Shown here: positions 1 to 6,523 of the stretch, piece by piece
Position numbering within the stretch: the stretch's first letter is position 1
Layout of the letters: each line of letters begins with the position of its first letter
Assembly (NCBI GenBank): GCA_036847185.1
Contig: DAIUAM010000056.1
Span: 1-15,863, forward strand
DNA: 15,863 nucleotides
Direction: 5' to 3'
DNA from: UBA4738 sp002413305
GTDB lineage: Bacteria > Actinomycetota > UBA4738
Translations under genes and position numbers: made by a program
The notes under the pieces: generated by a model
Databases searched by the model: none
Seen by the model: the letters and a program-made list of their open reading frames with translations, nothing else
What the model was told of the DNA's origin: nothing

Positions 1-67
1 GTACCTACGCATCTCCTGTGTCCAGCGCCGTCGAGACCCCTACCTGTTCCTTCCTCTGCTATCCCGG

Positions 68-85
68 ATCCCCCGAACGGGGGAT
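68..85. terminator. Perfect hairpin, possible terminator of an upstream gene
   Basis: ATCCCCC (68-74) and GGGGGAT (79-85) form a perfect 7-bp stem with a GAAC tetraloop. No T-run follows on either strand, so termination is inferred from the hairpin and its place in a non-coding stretch. The rest of 1-243 shows no credible gene; small reading frames there are short and lack start signals. AT-richer words such as AAAATAATT (near 130) and GGTATAGGG (near 187-195) may belong to a promoter for the HTH gene that follows, but no convincing -35/-10 pair was found. Confidence 0.4.
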
Positions 86-243
86 GGAGCCTCGCATGGA
101 CAACCTACATCATTCGGCGGAGGGAGACAAAATAATTGCGAGAGCCTGAGCACACTTCTTGGACTAACGCAGGCCTCTTTAGCTGGGTATAGGGTGTTTA
201 GTGAATCCTGCCGGATGGTCGAAAACCTAAATCCCTGGCATGA

Positions 244-555
244 TTGAAACATATGTCTGAGGATACGGTTGACTTGCTGCGCATGGAGCCTCCGCCACTC
301 TCATCCTCTGTCCTCCGCCGTGCCGAGAAGACGGACCTCTCCCTGGGCTCCCTGCAGGCGATCGCCGCGATCCGTGCCCGCCTCGACATGCTCGAGAAGG
401 CAGCGATGGTGAGCGCCAAGGAGAAAGGGGCCACGAATCGAGACATCGCCGAGGCACTGAACCTCACAACCCAGACGATCTACTACCGGTTCCGGGGCAT
501 GAGGAGGGGCGAGGGGAACCTCTCGATCGGACGCGGTCGTCGGCGGAAAGCCTGA
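244..555 (+). CDS. Small helix-turn-helix protein
   Basis: A 103-residue protein if it starts at TTG 244; an in-frame ATG at 253 would give 100 residues. The first 30 residues are low in structure signals. Residues of about 35-60 look like a helix (AIAAIRARLDMLEKAAMVSA), followed by GATNRDIAEALNLTTQTIYYRF at about 62-83, which has the spacing of a helix-turn-helix: a helix, a turn and a recognition helix with T-Q-T-I-Y-Y. Similar small C-terminal HTH proteins (of the AxxAGxTWxEIAxALGVSRQ kind) are common in actinobacteria. The tail is strongly basic (GRGRRRKA). It probably binds DNA; its target is unknown. No operon partner is seen: the next genes downstream are convergent. The start codon is uncertain because no clear ribosome site is visible. 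Confidence 0.7.
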   Translation: MKHMSEDTVDLLRMEPPPLSSSVLRRAEKTDLSLGSLQAIAAIRARLDMLEKAAMVSAKEKGATNRDIAEALNLTTQTIYYRFRGMRRGEGNLSIGRGRRRKA

Positions 556-595
556 ACCTGCTCCCAGCGGGCCCAGCGGGCCCCTGATCCTCCTC

Positions 596-629
596 GGCCT
601 CGCCTAGAGTCCTACGTACGGCGGAGGCC
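596..629. terminator. Hairpin between convergent genes
   Basis: GGCCTCGCC (596-604) pairs with GGCGGAGGCC (620-629) with one bulged G, leaving a 15-nt loop. It sits between the HTH gene stop (555) and the stop of the minus-strand deacetylase (660), where a bidirectional terminator is expected. There is no long U-tract. Just before it, AGCGGGCCC is repeated in tandem at about 575-592. Confidence 0.5.
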
Positions 630-659
630 GTATTCTCGACGAGGGACGCCTCAAGCCTG

Positions 660-1376
660 CTAGCCGAGTTGCAGCACCCGGAAGGCCTCGGCGTGTTGCA
701 CACCGATCTTCTGGCCGTTCTCTTCGGCCTCCCTCGGCAACCACTCCTCGAAGAACCCGAGCATCCCGCCTTGGACCTGGCTCGCGTGGAGGGCGAGCGC
801 CGCTACCTTTCGATCCAGGTAGCCGGTGACGTCCTGGTAGTGCGTCGGCTCGTTCGACCAGCCAAGCCACACATCGTTCACGGTCCAGGGGTCGAGCCCC
901 TCCTGCATCAACTCTTGAAAGAACAGCGGGTTGCCCGCCGCAGGGAACACCGCGTCGAGCGCGATCTCTCCGGCCCGGCGGTGGTCGGCGTGGTTGAAAT
1001 ACGTGGTCCCGAAGAACCATGCCGTCGGGTCGCACGACAGGACCGTTTCCGGCCGGATCGTGCGGACGTGCCGAACCACCTCTCGGCGAACCTGCGGCGT
1101 GTTCTCCAGCTCGCCGTCGGGCACACCGAGGACCGCCACGCCGGCAAGCCCGAGAAACGTTGCGGCGGACTCCGATTCTGCCTTCCGGATGGCCGCCAGC
1201 TCGACCCGGTCCTGGTTCGGGTCGTTGGAGCCGCGGTCCCCGTTCGTCAGGATCAGCAGGTGCACCTCGCGGCCCTCCGCAGCCCAGCGCGCCAACACGC
1301 CGCCCGAGGAGATCTCCGCGTCGTCCGGGTGGGCCAAGACGGCGAGGACGGGGCCGGTTCGTTCGGACTGGGACAT
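660..1376 (-). CDS. PIG-L/LmbE family zinc deacetylase
   Basis: 238 residues, a typical length for this family of Zn-dependent N-acetyl-sugar deacetylases (MshB, Mca, BshB, LmbE). The hallmark AHPDDAE is at residues 15-21, directly after the first beta strand, and NHADHRRAG is at 128-136. By family knowledge H16, D19 and H132 should bind zinc and D18 act as the general base. TNGDRGSND at 44-52 is another conserved block. I chose ATG 1376 because it puts AHPDD where it normally lies; the frame stays open further upstream but codes for an Arg-rich shadow. It follows the aminopeptidase by only 10 nt and is probably co-transcribed with it. The substrate cannot be named: mycothiol conjugate or GlcNAc-inositol hydrolysis is possible in an actinobacterium, but many LmbE proteins act on other amides. 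Confidence 0.9.
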   Translation of the reverse strand: MSQSERTGPVLAVLAHPDDAEISSGGVLARWAAEGREVHLLILTNGDRGSNDPNQDRVELAAIRKAESESAATFLGLAGVAVLGVPDGELENTPQVRREVVRHVRTIRPETVLSCDPTAWFFGTTYFNHADHRRAGEIALDAVFPAAGNPLFFQELMQEGLDPWTVNDVWLGWSNEPTHYQDVTGYLDRKVAALALHASQVQGGMLGFFEEWLPREAEENGQKIGVQHAEAFRVLQLG

Positions 1377-1386
1377 GCTCACGCGC

Positions 1387-3015
1387 CTAGGCGGTGGGGC
1401 GAGAGGCCCGCCCTCGCCCGCTCGCTCGGGTCGCCCGCTTCGAGCCCACCGGCTGCCCCGGCGAAGCGACTCCGGTCGGCCTCGACGCGCGCCGGCGGGA
1501 ACCGGCAGCCTTCGCCGGGATCCTCGCCTTCGCCTGCGACTCGATGTAGCGGATGAAGGTCCGGGCCGGCGAACCGGTCGCTCCCTTCGGCCACCACTCG
1601 CTCGCCGTCTCAGCGAAGGCCGTCCCGGCAACATCGAGATGCGCCCACGGGACGTCGCCGACGAACTCCTTCAGGAACAGCCCGGCGTTGATGGCGCCGC
1701 CGTACCGCGGCCCGGTGTTCTTCACGTCGGCCACGGTCGATTCAATGTTCCGCTTGTAGTCGGCCCACAGTGGGAGCTGCCAGCCGGGCTCACCCGACCG
1801 CCGGCCGGCGTCCAGCAGTTCGTCGATAAGGCCCTGATCGTTGCCCATCACGGCCCAGATGTCCGTCCCCAACGCCACCATCGCGGCCCCGGTCAGCGTG
1901 GCCGACTCGATGATCACCCGGGGCTTCTTCTCCGCGAGGTAGGCCAGCGCGTCGGCGAGGATCAGCCGGCCCTCCGCGTCGGTGTTCAGCACCTCGGACG
2001 TCTTGCCGCTCCTGTGGACCAGCACGTCGCCCGGCCGGATCGCCGAACCGCCCGGCAGGTTCTCCGATGAGGGGATCGCGGCGATGACGTTCACCTTCGT
2101 CCCGAGCTGGGCGAGGGCCCGCATGGTGGCCAGCGCGGCCGCCGCCCCGCCCATGTCGGCCTTCATCCACTCCATGGCCGCGGCGTCCTTCAGCGAGAGC
2201 CCGCCGGAGTCGAAGGTCACGCCCTTGCCGGTCAGCCCGATCGGCTGGTCGTCCCCGGCTCCCTGATACAGCAGCTCGATCAGCCGGGGTTCGTTCGCGC
2301 TCCCCGCCCCCACGCCGAGGATGCCACCGAATCCACCCTTCTCCAGTTCGGCCTTCGTCCAGATCCTGCACTTCAAGCCGTACTTGCCCGCCATGCGACG
2401 GGCCTCGGCGGCCAAGTAGCTCGGCGTGGCGTCCTTGGCGGGCGTGTTGACGAGGTCCCGGGCCCAGTTCGAGGCCTCGCCGTAGATCCGTCCCCGGCGA
2501 AGCGCATTCTTCAGCGTTCGCGCTGCCGTGGCGGACCCGGCCAGCGCAACGGCTTTCCTGAGCCCGGTCCCCTTCGACCCATTCTCAGTGCTCTTCACCT
2601 TGTACCGGTCGAAGCGGTACCCGCCGATGGTGATCCCTTCGGCGAACGCCGCTCCGGATTCGGCCGGGTCGCCGACCTGGGGAAGCGTGCTGGCCAGGGT
2701 GCGGAACTTCGCCGCCGCCCGGGCGGCCTTGACGGAGGCCTTGCGAACCGCCTCCGCACCGGCTTCGCCCTTCGGGCCCAGCCCGACCAGCACCACGGAG
2801 GTCGCCTTCACCCGGCCGAGCGATGGGACGGCGAACGTCTCACCGACCTTGCCCATCACCCGGTGGTCCTTCAGGACCGATATCAGATCGGCACCGAGGG
2901 CCTCCCCGACCTCCGCCACGCCAGGGCCGGGCTCGGGTCCCTGGAAGATGGGCAGGACGAGCACGTCGGCGACCGTGTGGGCGGGCGAGGTCGAGGCAAC
3001 GTCGAAGGTCAGCAT
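1387..3015 (-). CDS. pepA: Leucyl aminopeptidase, M17 family
   Basis: 542 residues. The catalytic C-terminal domain is unmistakable: GKGVTFDSGG (263-272), KADMGG (285-290) and NTDAEGRL (344-351). The di-metal and catalytic residues K264, D269, K276, D287, D346, E348 and R350 fall at a constant offset of 6 from those I recall for E. coli PepA, so the active site is intact. The N-terminal half is the less conserved regulatory domain. A cytosolic hexameric exopeptidase that removes N-terminal amino acids is expected. The start ATG is supported by AAGGAGG seven bases or so upstream. Unusually, about 48 residues after the normal end (after FIRYIE at about 487-492) form a basic, Ala/Arg/Ser/Pro-rich tail. 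It is first in a two-gene unit with the deacetylase downstream and divergent from the cupin. Confidence 0.95.
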   Translation of the reverse strand: MLTFDVASTSPAHTVADVLVLPIFQGPEPGPGVAEVGEALGADLISVLKDHRVMGKVGETFAVPSLGRVKATSVVLVGLGPKGEAGAEAVRKASVKAARAAAKFRTLASTLPQVGDPAESGAAFAEGITIGGYRFDRYKVKSTENGSKGTGLRKAVALAGSATAARTLKNALRRGRIYGEASNWARDLVNTPAKDATPSYLAAEARRMAGKYGLKCRIWTKAELEKGGFGGILGVGAGSANEPRLIELLYQGAGDDQPIGLTGKGVTFDSGGLSLKDAAAMEWMKADMGGAAAALATMRALAQLGTKVNVIAAIPSSENLPGGSAIRPGDVLVHRSGKTSEVLNTDAEGRLILADALAYLAEKKPRVIIESATLTGAAMVALGTDIWAVMGNDQGLIDELLDAGRRSGEPGWQLPLWADYKRNIESTVADVKNTGPRYGGAINAGLFLKEFVGDVPWAHLDVAGTAFAETASEWWPKGATGSPARTFIRYIESQAKARIPAKAAGSRRRASRPTGVASPGQPVGSKRATRASGRGRASRPTA

Positions 3016-3120
3016 GACTCCTCCTTGGCAACAGCGGCGGGCGCGAACGGGAGATTCCGCGGGGCCCCTCAGTCTACCGACTGGCCGTCACGACCTCTGG
3101 GGGCCTCCGTGTCCCGGCCG

Positions 3121-3150
3121 TTGCCGGGTCCCGGCCGCCGCTCGTACCCT
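3121..3150 (+). promoter_or_regulatory. Likely promoter for a leaderless cupin mRNA
   Basis: TTGCCG (3121-3126) and TACCCT (3145-3150) are separated by 18 nt. TACCCT fits the actinobacterial TAnnnT -10 pattern and lies 8 nt before the GTG start of the cupin, with no Shine-Dalgarno in between. This suggests transcription starts at or very near the start codon. The interval 3016-3120 otherwise holds the aminopeptidase leader on the other strand. Confidence 0.45.
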
Positions 3151-3158
3151 AGGCGCCC

Positions 3159-3497
3159 GTGGAGAACCGCAACCTGAAACGCTTCGTGCACTTCTCTGCC
3201 GAGGAGGTTCGGCGGGAGACCGTGTTCGAGACCGGCCATCTGTGGAGCGAGGTGCTGTGCTTCAGCAGCAACCAGAGCATCGGGCCGGTCACCGACCCCC
3301 ACGCCGACGCCATCTTCACGGTGGTTGCGGGCGAGGCCGTCTTCGTGGTGGACGGCAAACGCAAGCGCTTGGAGCAGTGGGGCGCCGTGCTCGTCCCCGC
3401 CGGCGGCGAGGTCAGCGTGTCGAACGCCTCCGTCGAACCCCTGGTGCTGCTGCTGGTCGCGTCGCCGCCTCCCACACCCCACGCGGTCAGCGGCTGA
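3159..3497 (+). CDS. Small cupin-domain protein
   Basis: 112 residues forming one cupin barrel. The first cupin motif is around residues 42-61 (GPVTDPHADAIFTVVAGEA) and the second around 75-90 (GAVLVPAGGEVSVSN). The PxG turn and the strand pattern match the cupin_2 family. The usual metal ligands are largely missing: motif 1 has H48-A-D50 in place of HxH and no Glu at the expected place, and motif 2 lacks its His. It may therefore bind no metal and act as a binding or sensor domain, though this is inference. The GTG start is chosen from the fold and the upstream promoter. Its stop codon overlaps by 11 nt the end of the convergent permease gene. Confidence 0.8.
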   Translation: MENRNLKRFVHFSAEEVRRETVFETGHLWSEVLCFSSNQSIGPVTDPHADAIFTVVAGEAVFVVDGKRKRLEQWGAVLVPAGGEVSVSNASVEPLVLLLVASPPPTPHAVSG

Positions 3498-4881
3498 CCC
3501 GATCGGCCGGTGCCTCCCTCCTGACCACCGCCCCCAGGATCAGGTACACGGCCAGCGCCACGAAGAACGCCGGGATGCTCGCCCCCGCCTTCGAGTCCCA
3601 GAGCGGGAACGGCAGGTGCAGCCAGGAATGGAAGAGCGTCTTCATGGCGTCCGGCCACCCGCCCGGCCCGGTCGGCACGCTCCACTGGTACACCAGGAAC
3701 CCCGCGGCCCAGGCGATCAGGGCCCGAACACGCACACCTCCCGCCTGCCCGCCGTCACGCCGCCGGAGCAGGAAGTAGTCGGCGACGAAAACGCCGAACA
3801 GCGGGACGAACACCGATCCCAGCAAGAACAGGAACTGCTCGTAGGTCCCGACGGAGCCGGCCCGGGTTCCGAGCCACGCGGCCAGGCCGGTCCCGGCGGC
3901 CGCGACGAACAGGATGGCCGGTCGCTGGGGGATCTTCGATCCGACGTTCTGGCTCGACACGGCGGAGGAGTAGATGTCGGCGAAGGCCTCGTCCGTCTCG
4001 CCGACCAGCAGCGCGAGGAGGACGACCCATCCGCCGGCCAGGCCGGCGATCGCGGTGGCCAGGCCGGCGGGGGAGACATCGGAGAGTCCGGCACCGAGCA
4101 CCAGCAGTGCGCCCAGCGCGTAGAACCAGGCGTTGCCGAGCACGTAGCCCCAGTACGTCCCGGCCACGCCCGAGACGTTCCGCCGCGCGAACCGGTTGTA
4201 GTCGGCCACCAGCGGCAGCCAGGACACCGGCATGGCGATCACCAAGTCCACCGCCAGCCAGAAGGGAAGACCGCCCTTCCCGGGCGCGTGCCAGACGACG
4301 GACAGGTTCGCGTGGGTGAGAACCCGGAACGTGATCCAACATCCCACGGCGACGACCACCCACGCGCCGAACCGTTCGAGCCACCGCCGGACGAGCAGGA
4401 TCGGACCTCCGAGCGCCAGCGCGGTGCACACCACCGCCACGATCGCCAGCCAAACGCCGTAGGAGAGGTGGAGCATCCGGTTCGCCACCAGGCTCATCGC
4501 CCAGAACTCGAAGCCGGTCCAGCCGATCAGCTGGACCACGTTCAAGACCGACGGGAGGTAGGAGCCGCGGACCCCGAGGACGGGCCGGAACAGCACCATG
4601 CCCGGCACGCCCTCCCGGGCGCCGGCGAACCCGACGAGGGCCAGCGGGACGCACCCGATCAGCGAGCCGGCCCCGATGGCCAGCAGGGCCCGGGGGAACC
4701 CCAGCGACGGGACCAGGAGGGCCCCGGTGAGGGCGACCAGGAGACCGATGGCCAGATCCGCCCACAATACGGCGAGGTCGCGACCTGACAACCGGCGGTG
4801 ATCGGGTGGAACCGGCCGGATGCCCCACGATGGCGCCTCGCGCTCCAGGGCCTTCTCCAGCCGTTCCGTGACGGTCGCCAC
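3487..4881 (-). CDS. cytX: NCS1-family permease, probable HMP (thiamine precursor) transporter
   Basis: 464 residues with about 12 hydrophobic segments, typical of the nucleobase:cation symporter-1 family. Recognisable stretches are the N-terminal PPDHRRLSGRDLAVLWADLAIG and the region with GWTGFEFWAM, the parts that line the substrate path in NCS1 carriers. GTG 4881 is chosen because GGGAGG lies 6 nt upstream on the same strand; the open frame beyond it runs through the riboswitch and is not protein. The TPP riboswitch directly before it points to a thiamine-related substrate. In this family the TPP-controlled branch is called CytX and is predicted to import hydroxymethylpyrimidine. That substrate is inferred from regulation, not seen in the sequence. 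It stands alone, convergent with the cupin. Confidence 0.85.
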   Translation of the reverse strand: MATVTERLEKALEREAPSWGIRPVPPDHRRLSGRDLAVLWADLAIGLLVALTGALLVPSLGFPRALLAIGAGSLIGCVPLALVGFAGAREGVPGMVLFRPVLGVRGSYLPSVLNVVQLIGWTGFEFWAMSLVANRMLHLSYGVWLAIVAVVCTALALGGPILLVRRWLERFGAWVVVAVGCWITFRVLTHANLSVVWHAPGKGGLPFWLAVDLVIAMPVSWLPLVADYNRFARRNVSGVAGTYWGYVLGNAWFYALGALLVLGAGLSDVSPAGLATAIAGLAGGWVVLLALLVGETDEAFADIYSSAVSSQNVGSKIPQRPAILFVAAAGTGLAAWLGTRAGSVGTYEQFLFLLGSVFVPLFGVFVADYFLLRRRDGGQAGGVRVRALIAWAAGFLVYQWSVPTGPGGWPDAMKTLFHSWLHLPFPLWDSKAGASIPAFFVALAVYLILGAVVRREAPADRVSR

Positions 4882-4888
4882 GTGATGC

Positions 4889-4981
4889 CTCCCTCCGCCG
4901 GCGTTACCCGGATCAGGTTCGAAGGGTCGCCGGCCACCCAGCCGGCCTCTCAGCCCGGTGCGACCGGGCTCCCCTGCTCCG
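4889..4981 (-). promoter_or_regulatory. TPP riboswitch (THI element)
   Basis: Read on the minus strand, the conserved core is plain: GGGGAGCC, a P3-side hairpin, CUGAGA (4953-4948), a variable stem-loop, ACCCUU, GAACCUGAUC and CGGGUAACGCCGGCG (within 4920-4896), then GAGGGA. These are the signature strings of the thiamine pyrophosphate aptamer. The permease Shine-Dalgarno GGGAGG (4893-4888) overlaps the aptamer's last conserved strand, and no terminator hairpin lies between aptamer and start. Control is therefore probably translational: TPP binding hides the ribosome site. This makes the downstream permease repressed when thiamine is plentiful. Confidence 0.95.
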
Positions 4982-4989
4982 CCGATGCG

Positions 4990-4995
4990 AGTGTA
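4990..4995 (-). promoter_or_regulatory. Possible -10 for the riboswitch transcript
   Basis: TACACT on the minus strand fits TAnnnT and would start transcription about 7 nt before the aptamer. No good -35 hexamer is visible at the right distance, so this is a weak call. Confidence 0.3.
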
Positions 4996-5035
4996 CCCCC
5001 CGCCGATGCGGCATCTGATGCATGGTATCGGGGTG

Positions 5036-5440
5036 ATGAAGTCCCGACGCCCGGTCGTGGGCGCTGAGGTCACCCATCGGGTGACCGTGACTGCGGAGAT
5101 GACGGCTCGGCTCTTCGGCCGCGAGATCCACCCCGTGTACGCCACCGCCTGGATGGTGCGCCACGCCGAGGAGGCCGGCCGGCTGCTGGTCGAACCACAA
5201 CTCGGCCTTGACGAGGACGCCACCGGCTACCGGATCGACCTCACGCACGAGCGGCCTGCCGCGGTCGGCGACCGACTCACCATCATCGCGCGAGTGACCC
5301 GGGCAGACGAGCGGGAATGCGAGAACGTGTTCGAGGTGCGTGGGCCGGCCGGACTGGTGGGCAGGGGGACGTTCGTGCAACGCTACACGCGCCGGGGGCG
5401 GTTAGGGCCAACCGGAGGGCGGATCGGGGAGGCCGAATGA
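5036..5440 (+). CDS. Hotdog-fold acyl-CoA thioesterase, FlK-like
   Basis: 134 residues from ATG 5036 (GTG 5033 and ATG 5018 are alternatives). Residues 34-47 (VYATAWMVRHAEEA) and 69-79 (LTHERPAAVGD) match the fluoroacetyl-CoA thioesterase family. T37, E45 and H71 have exactly the spacing of the FlK catalytic triad as I recall it (T42, E50, H76: 8 then 26 residues). It should hydrolyse a small acyl-CoA in the cytosol; the true substrate is unlikely to be fluoroacetyl-CoA and is unknown. Its stop codon overlaps the start of the enoyl-CoA hydratase gene (ATGA at 5437-5440), so the two are translationally coupled and probably work in the same acyl-CoA route. The C-terminal 15 residues are polar and Gly-rich. 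Confidence 0.8.
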   Translation: MKSRRPVVGAEVTHRVTVTAEMTARLFGREIHPVYATAWMVRHAEEAGRLLVEPQLGLDEDATGYRIDLTHERPAAVGDRLTIIARVTRADERECENVFEVRGPAGLVGRGTFVQRYTRRGRLGPTGGRIGEAE

Positions 5441-6231
5441 TGTACGAGCAGCTCATCGTGGATCGCAACGGCGGGGTGGCCACCGTTCGTCTGAACAACC
5501 CGGCCCGCCTGAACGCGCTGTCGGTCACGCTGTCCCGAGAGCTGATGGAGGCGGTCGGCACCCTCGGCGAGGACCCCGAGGTTCGGGCCATCGTGCTGAC
5601 CGGCGAGGGACGCGGCTTCTGTGTGGGCGCCGACCTCACCGCGCTCCAGGAACCCTACCTGAAGGGCGAACGCCCGAAGCTCTCTGGCTTCCTCCGCGAA
5701 GGCTACAACCGGCTGATCCCCGCGATCGCGAACGCTCCAAAGCCGGTCATCGCCGCGGTGAACGGCGTGGCCGCCGGCGCCGGAATCTCCTTGGCCCTGG
5801 CCTGCGACGTGCGCATAGCCAGCGAGGAAGCGTCGTTCAATTCGGCCTTCGTGAAGATCGGGCTGGTGCCCGACTCCGGGGCGTGCTGGTTCCTCCCCAG
5901 GGCGATCGGCATGGCGAACGCCCTCGAGATGGCCATCACCGGCGACCGGGTCGACGCGCAGGCCGCCTTGGAACTGGGGCTGGTCAACCGGCTGGTCCCC
6001 CCCGGCCAGGTCCTCCCCGAAGCCCAAGCCTACGCGGCACGCCTGGCAGAGCTCCCCACCGCGGCTATCGGCCTCATCAAGCGCATCTTCCGCCAAGCCG
6101 CCCAGCTCTCGCTGGAGGAGACCCTGGAGTTGGAGGCCGACTTCCAGGACCTGGCGGCGGCCAGCGACGACCACATCGAGGGCGTCCTCGCGTTCCTGCA
6201 GAAGCGTCCCCCGAGCTTCAAGGGTCGCTGA
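5437..6231 (+). CDS. Enoyl-CoA hydratase/isomerase, PaaG-like
   Basis: 264 residues from ATG 5437; a second ATG follows at once at 5440. This is a crotonase-fold protein: GEGRGFCVGADL (57-68) and NGVAAGAG (109-116) build the CoA oxyanion hole. The stretch IGLVPDSGACWFLPR (141-155) and the end FLQKRPPSFKGR resemble PaaG, the ring 1,2-epoxyphenylacetyl-CoA isomerase. D146 corresponds to the catalytic Asp of that branch. The two Glu of classical enoyl-CoA hydratase are not clearly present, so isomerase chemistry is more likely. GGGGAGG ends some 5 nt before the start, inside the thioesterase gene. No other phenylacetate genes are nearby, so a paa role is not proven; general acyl-CoA isomerisation is the safer reading. 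Confidence 0.9.
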   Translation: MMYEQLIVDRNGGVATVRLNNPARLNALSVTLSRELMEAVGTLGEDPEVRAIVLTGEGRGFCVGADLTALQEPYLKGERPKLSGFLREGYNRLIPAIANAPKPVIAAVNGVAAGAGISLALACDVRIASEEASFNSAFVKIGLVPDSGACWFLPRAIGMANALEMAITGDRVDAQAALELGLVNRLVPPGQVLPEAQAYAARLAELPTAAIGLIKRIFRQAAQLSLEETLELEADFQDLAAASDDHIEGVLAFLQKRPPSFKGR

Positions 6232-6248
6232 CGGTTCCCCGCGGTCAA

Positions 6249-6256
6249 GGGAAATT
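6249..6256. repeat. Left copy of 8-bp target site duplication
   Basis: GGGAAATT directly precedes the left terminal inverted repeat and is repeated exactly after the right one (8773-8780). It marks the insertion target: an AT-rich octamer in GC-rich host DNA. Confidence 0.9.
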
Positions 6257-6274
6257 GGTAGTGGGTCAGTTTGA
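6257..6274 (+). repeat. Left terminal inverted repeat, 18 bp
   Basis: GGTAGTGGGTCAGTTTGA, an exact reverse complement of 8755-8772. Identity stops after 18 bp. It is followed at once by a run of 11 G (6275-6285). Confidence 0.95.
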
Positions 6275-6300
6275 GGGGGGGGGGGACCGCGAACAAGCGA

Positions 6301-6370
6301 CAGGCGGGCCCGCCCCATCGCCTAAAGGCGCGACCCGCCTGCCCACTCAGACTGCCTGCTTTGAACAGGC
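6301..6370. repeat. Nested hairpins in the left subterminal region
   Basis: Three structures lie between the left end and the tRNA-like sequence. CAGGCGGG (6301-6308) pairs with CCCGCCTG (6334-6341), enclosing CGCC-TAAA-GGCG (6319-6330). The 12-bp palindrome GGCGGGCCCGCC covers 6303-6314. GCCTG (6354-6358) pairs with CAGGC (6366-6370); on the minus strand its 7-nt loop reads TTCAAAG, like a T-arm. They could terminate transcription coming out of or into the element, or serve transposase binding. No protein gene is seen between 6275 and 6419. Confidence 0.5.
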
Positions 6371-6372
6371 TA

Positions 6373-6474
6373 GCCTCGATTCGCACCTCCAGTATCGGCG
6401 TCCCACGCCATACAGTCAATGGGTGCCCCGGCGGGAATTGAACCCGCGCTCAGTCCAAGATTGCGAATCGAGGC
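6373..6474. repeat. 13-bp perfect inverted repeat, 76-bp spacer
   Basis: GCCTCGATTCGCA (6373-6385) is the exact reverse complement of 6462-6474. The right arm lies in the anticodon-arm part of the tRNA-like sequence; the left arm lies beyond its CCA end. In a minus-strand RNA the two arms could pair, enclosing the T-arm and acceptor 3' strand. Confidence 0.8.
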
Positions 6475-6500
6475 GCCTATCCAACAGGTCACGAGGGCAC
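6420..6500 (-). pseudogene. tRNA-like sequence (degenerate tRNA-Arg type)
   Basis: On the minus strand this reads as a damaged tRNA of about 81 nt. The T-arm is perfect: GCGGG, loop TTCAATT, CCCGC. The acceptor strand GTGCCC-T-CG pairs with CGGGGCAC if one U is bulged, and the 3' end runs discriminator C then CCA (encoded, 6422-6420). U8-G9 and a GGATA D-loop, typical of tRNA-Arg, are present, with a 3-bp D-stem. UCG (Arg) falls at the anticodon position in one alignment; CGC in another. The anticodon stem does not close: its 3' strand is mismatched. I therefore call it a pseudo-tRNA or tRNA mimic, not a functional tRNA. It starts 23 nt after the transposase stop and would be on the same transcript. 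Confidence 0.5.
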
Positions 6501-6523
6501 GGGCGGGAGTCTACAGCCTCCGC

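Noticed and set aside
40..252. Small minus-strand frame at the left edge
   Set aside because: No family resemblance or start signal, and it contains a hairpin typical of non-coding DNA.
1377..1634. N-terminal extension of the PIG-L deacetylase
   Set aside because: Overlaps the end of the aminopeptidase gene and is Arg-rich; AHPDD should lie near the N-terminus.
3325..4788. Long plus-strand reading frame opposite the permease
   Set aside because: It is a GC-driven shadow: rich in Gln, Arg, Gly and Asp with no fold pattern, while the minus strand encodes a clear NCS1 permease.
4882..5223. N-terminal extension of the permease frame
   Set aside because: It would translate the TPP riboswitch and overlap the thioesterase; GTG 4881 has a good ribosome site.
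6420..6500. Functional tRNA gene
   Set aside because: The anticodon stem does not close, one base bulges in the acceptor stem, and the D-stem is short; called tRNA-like instead.
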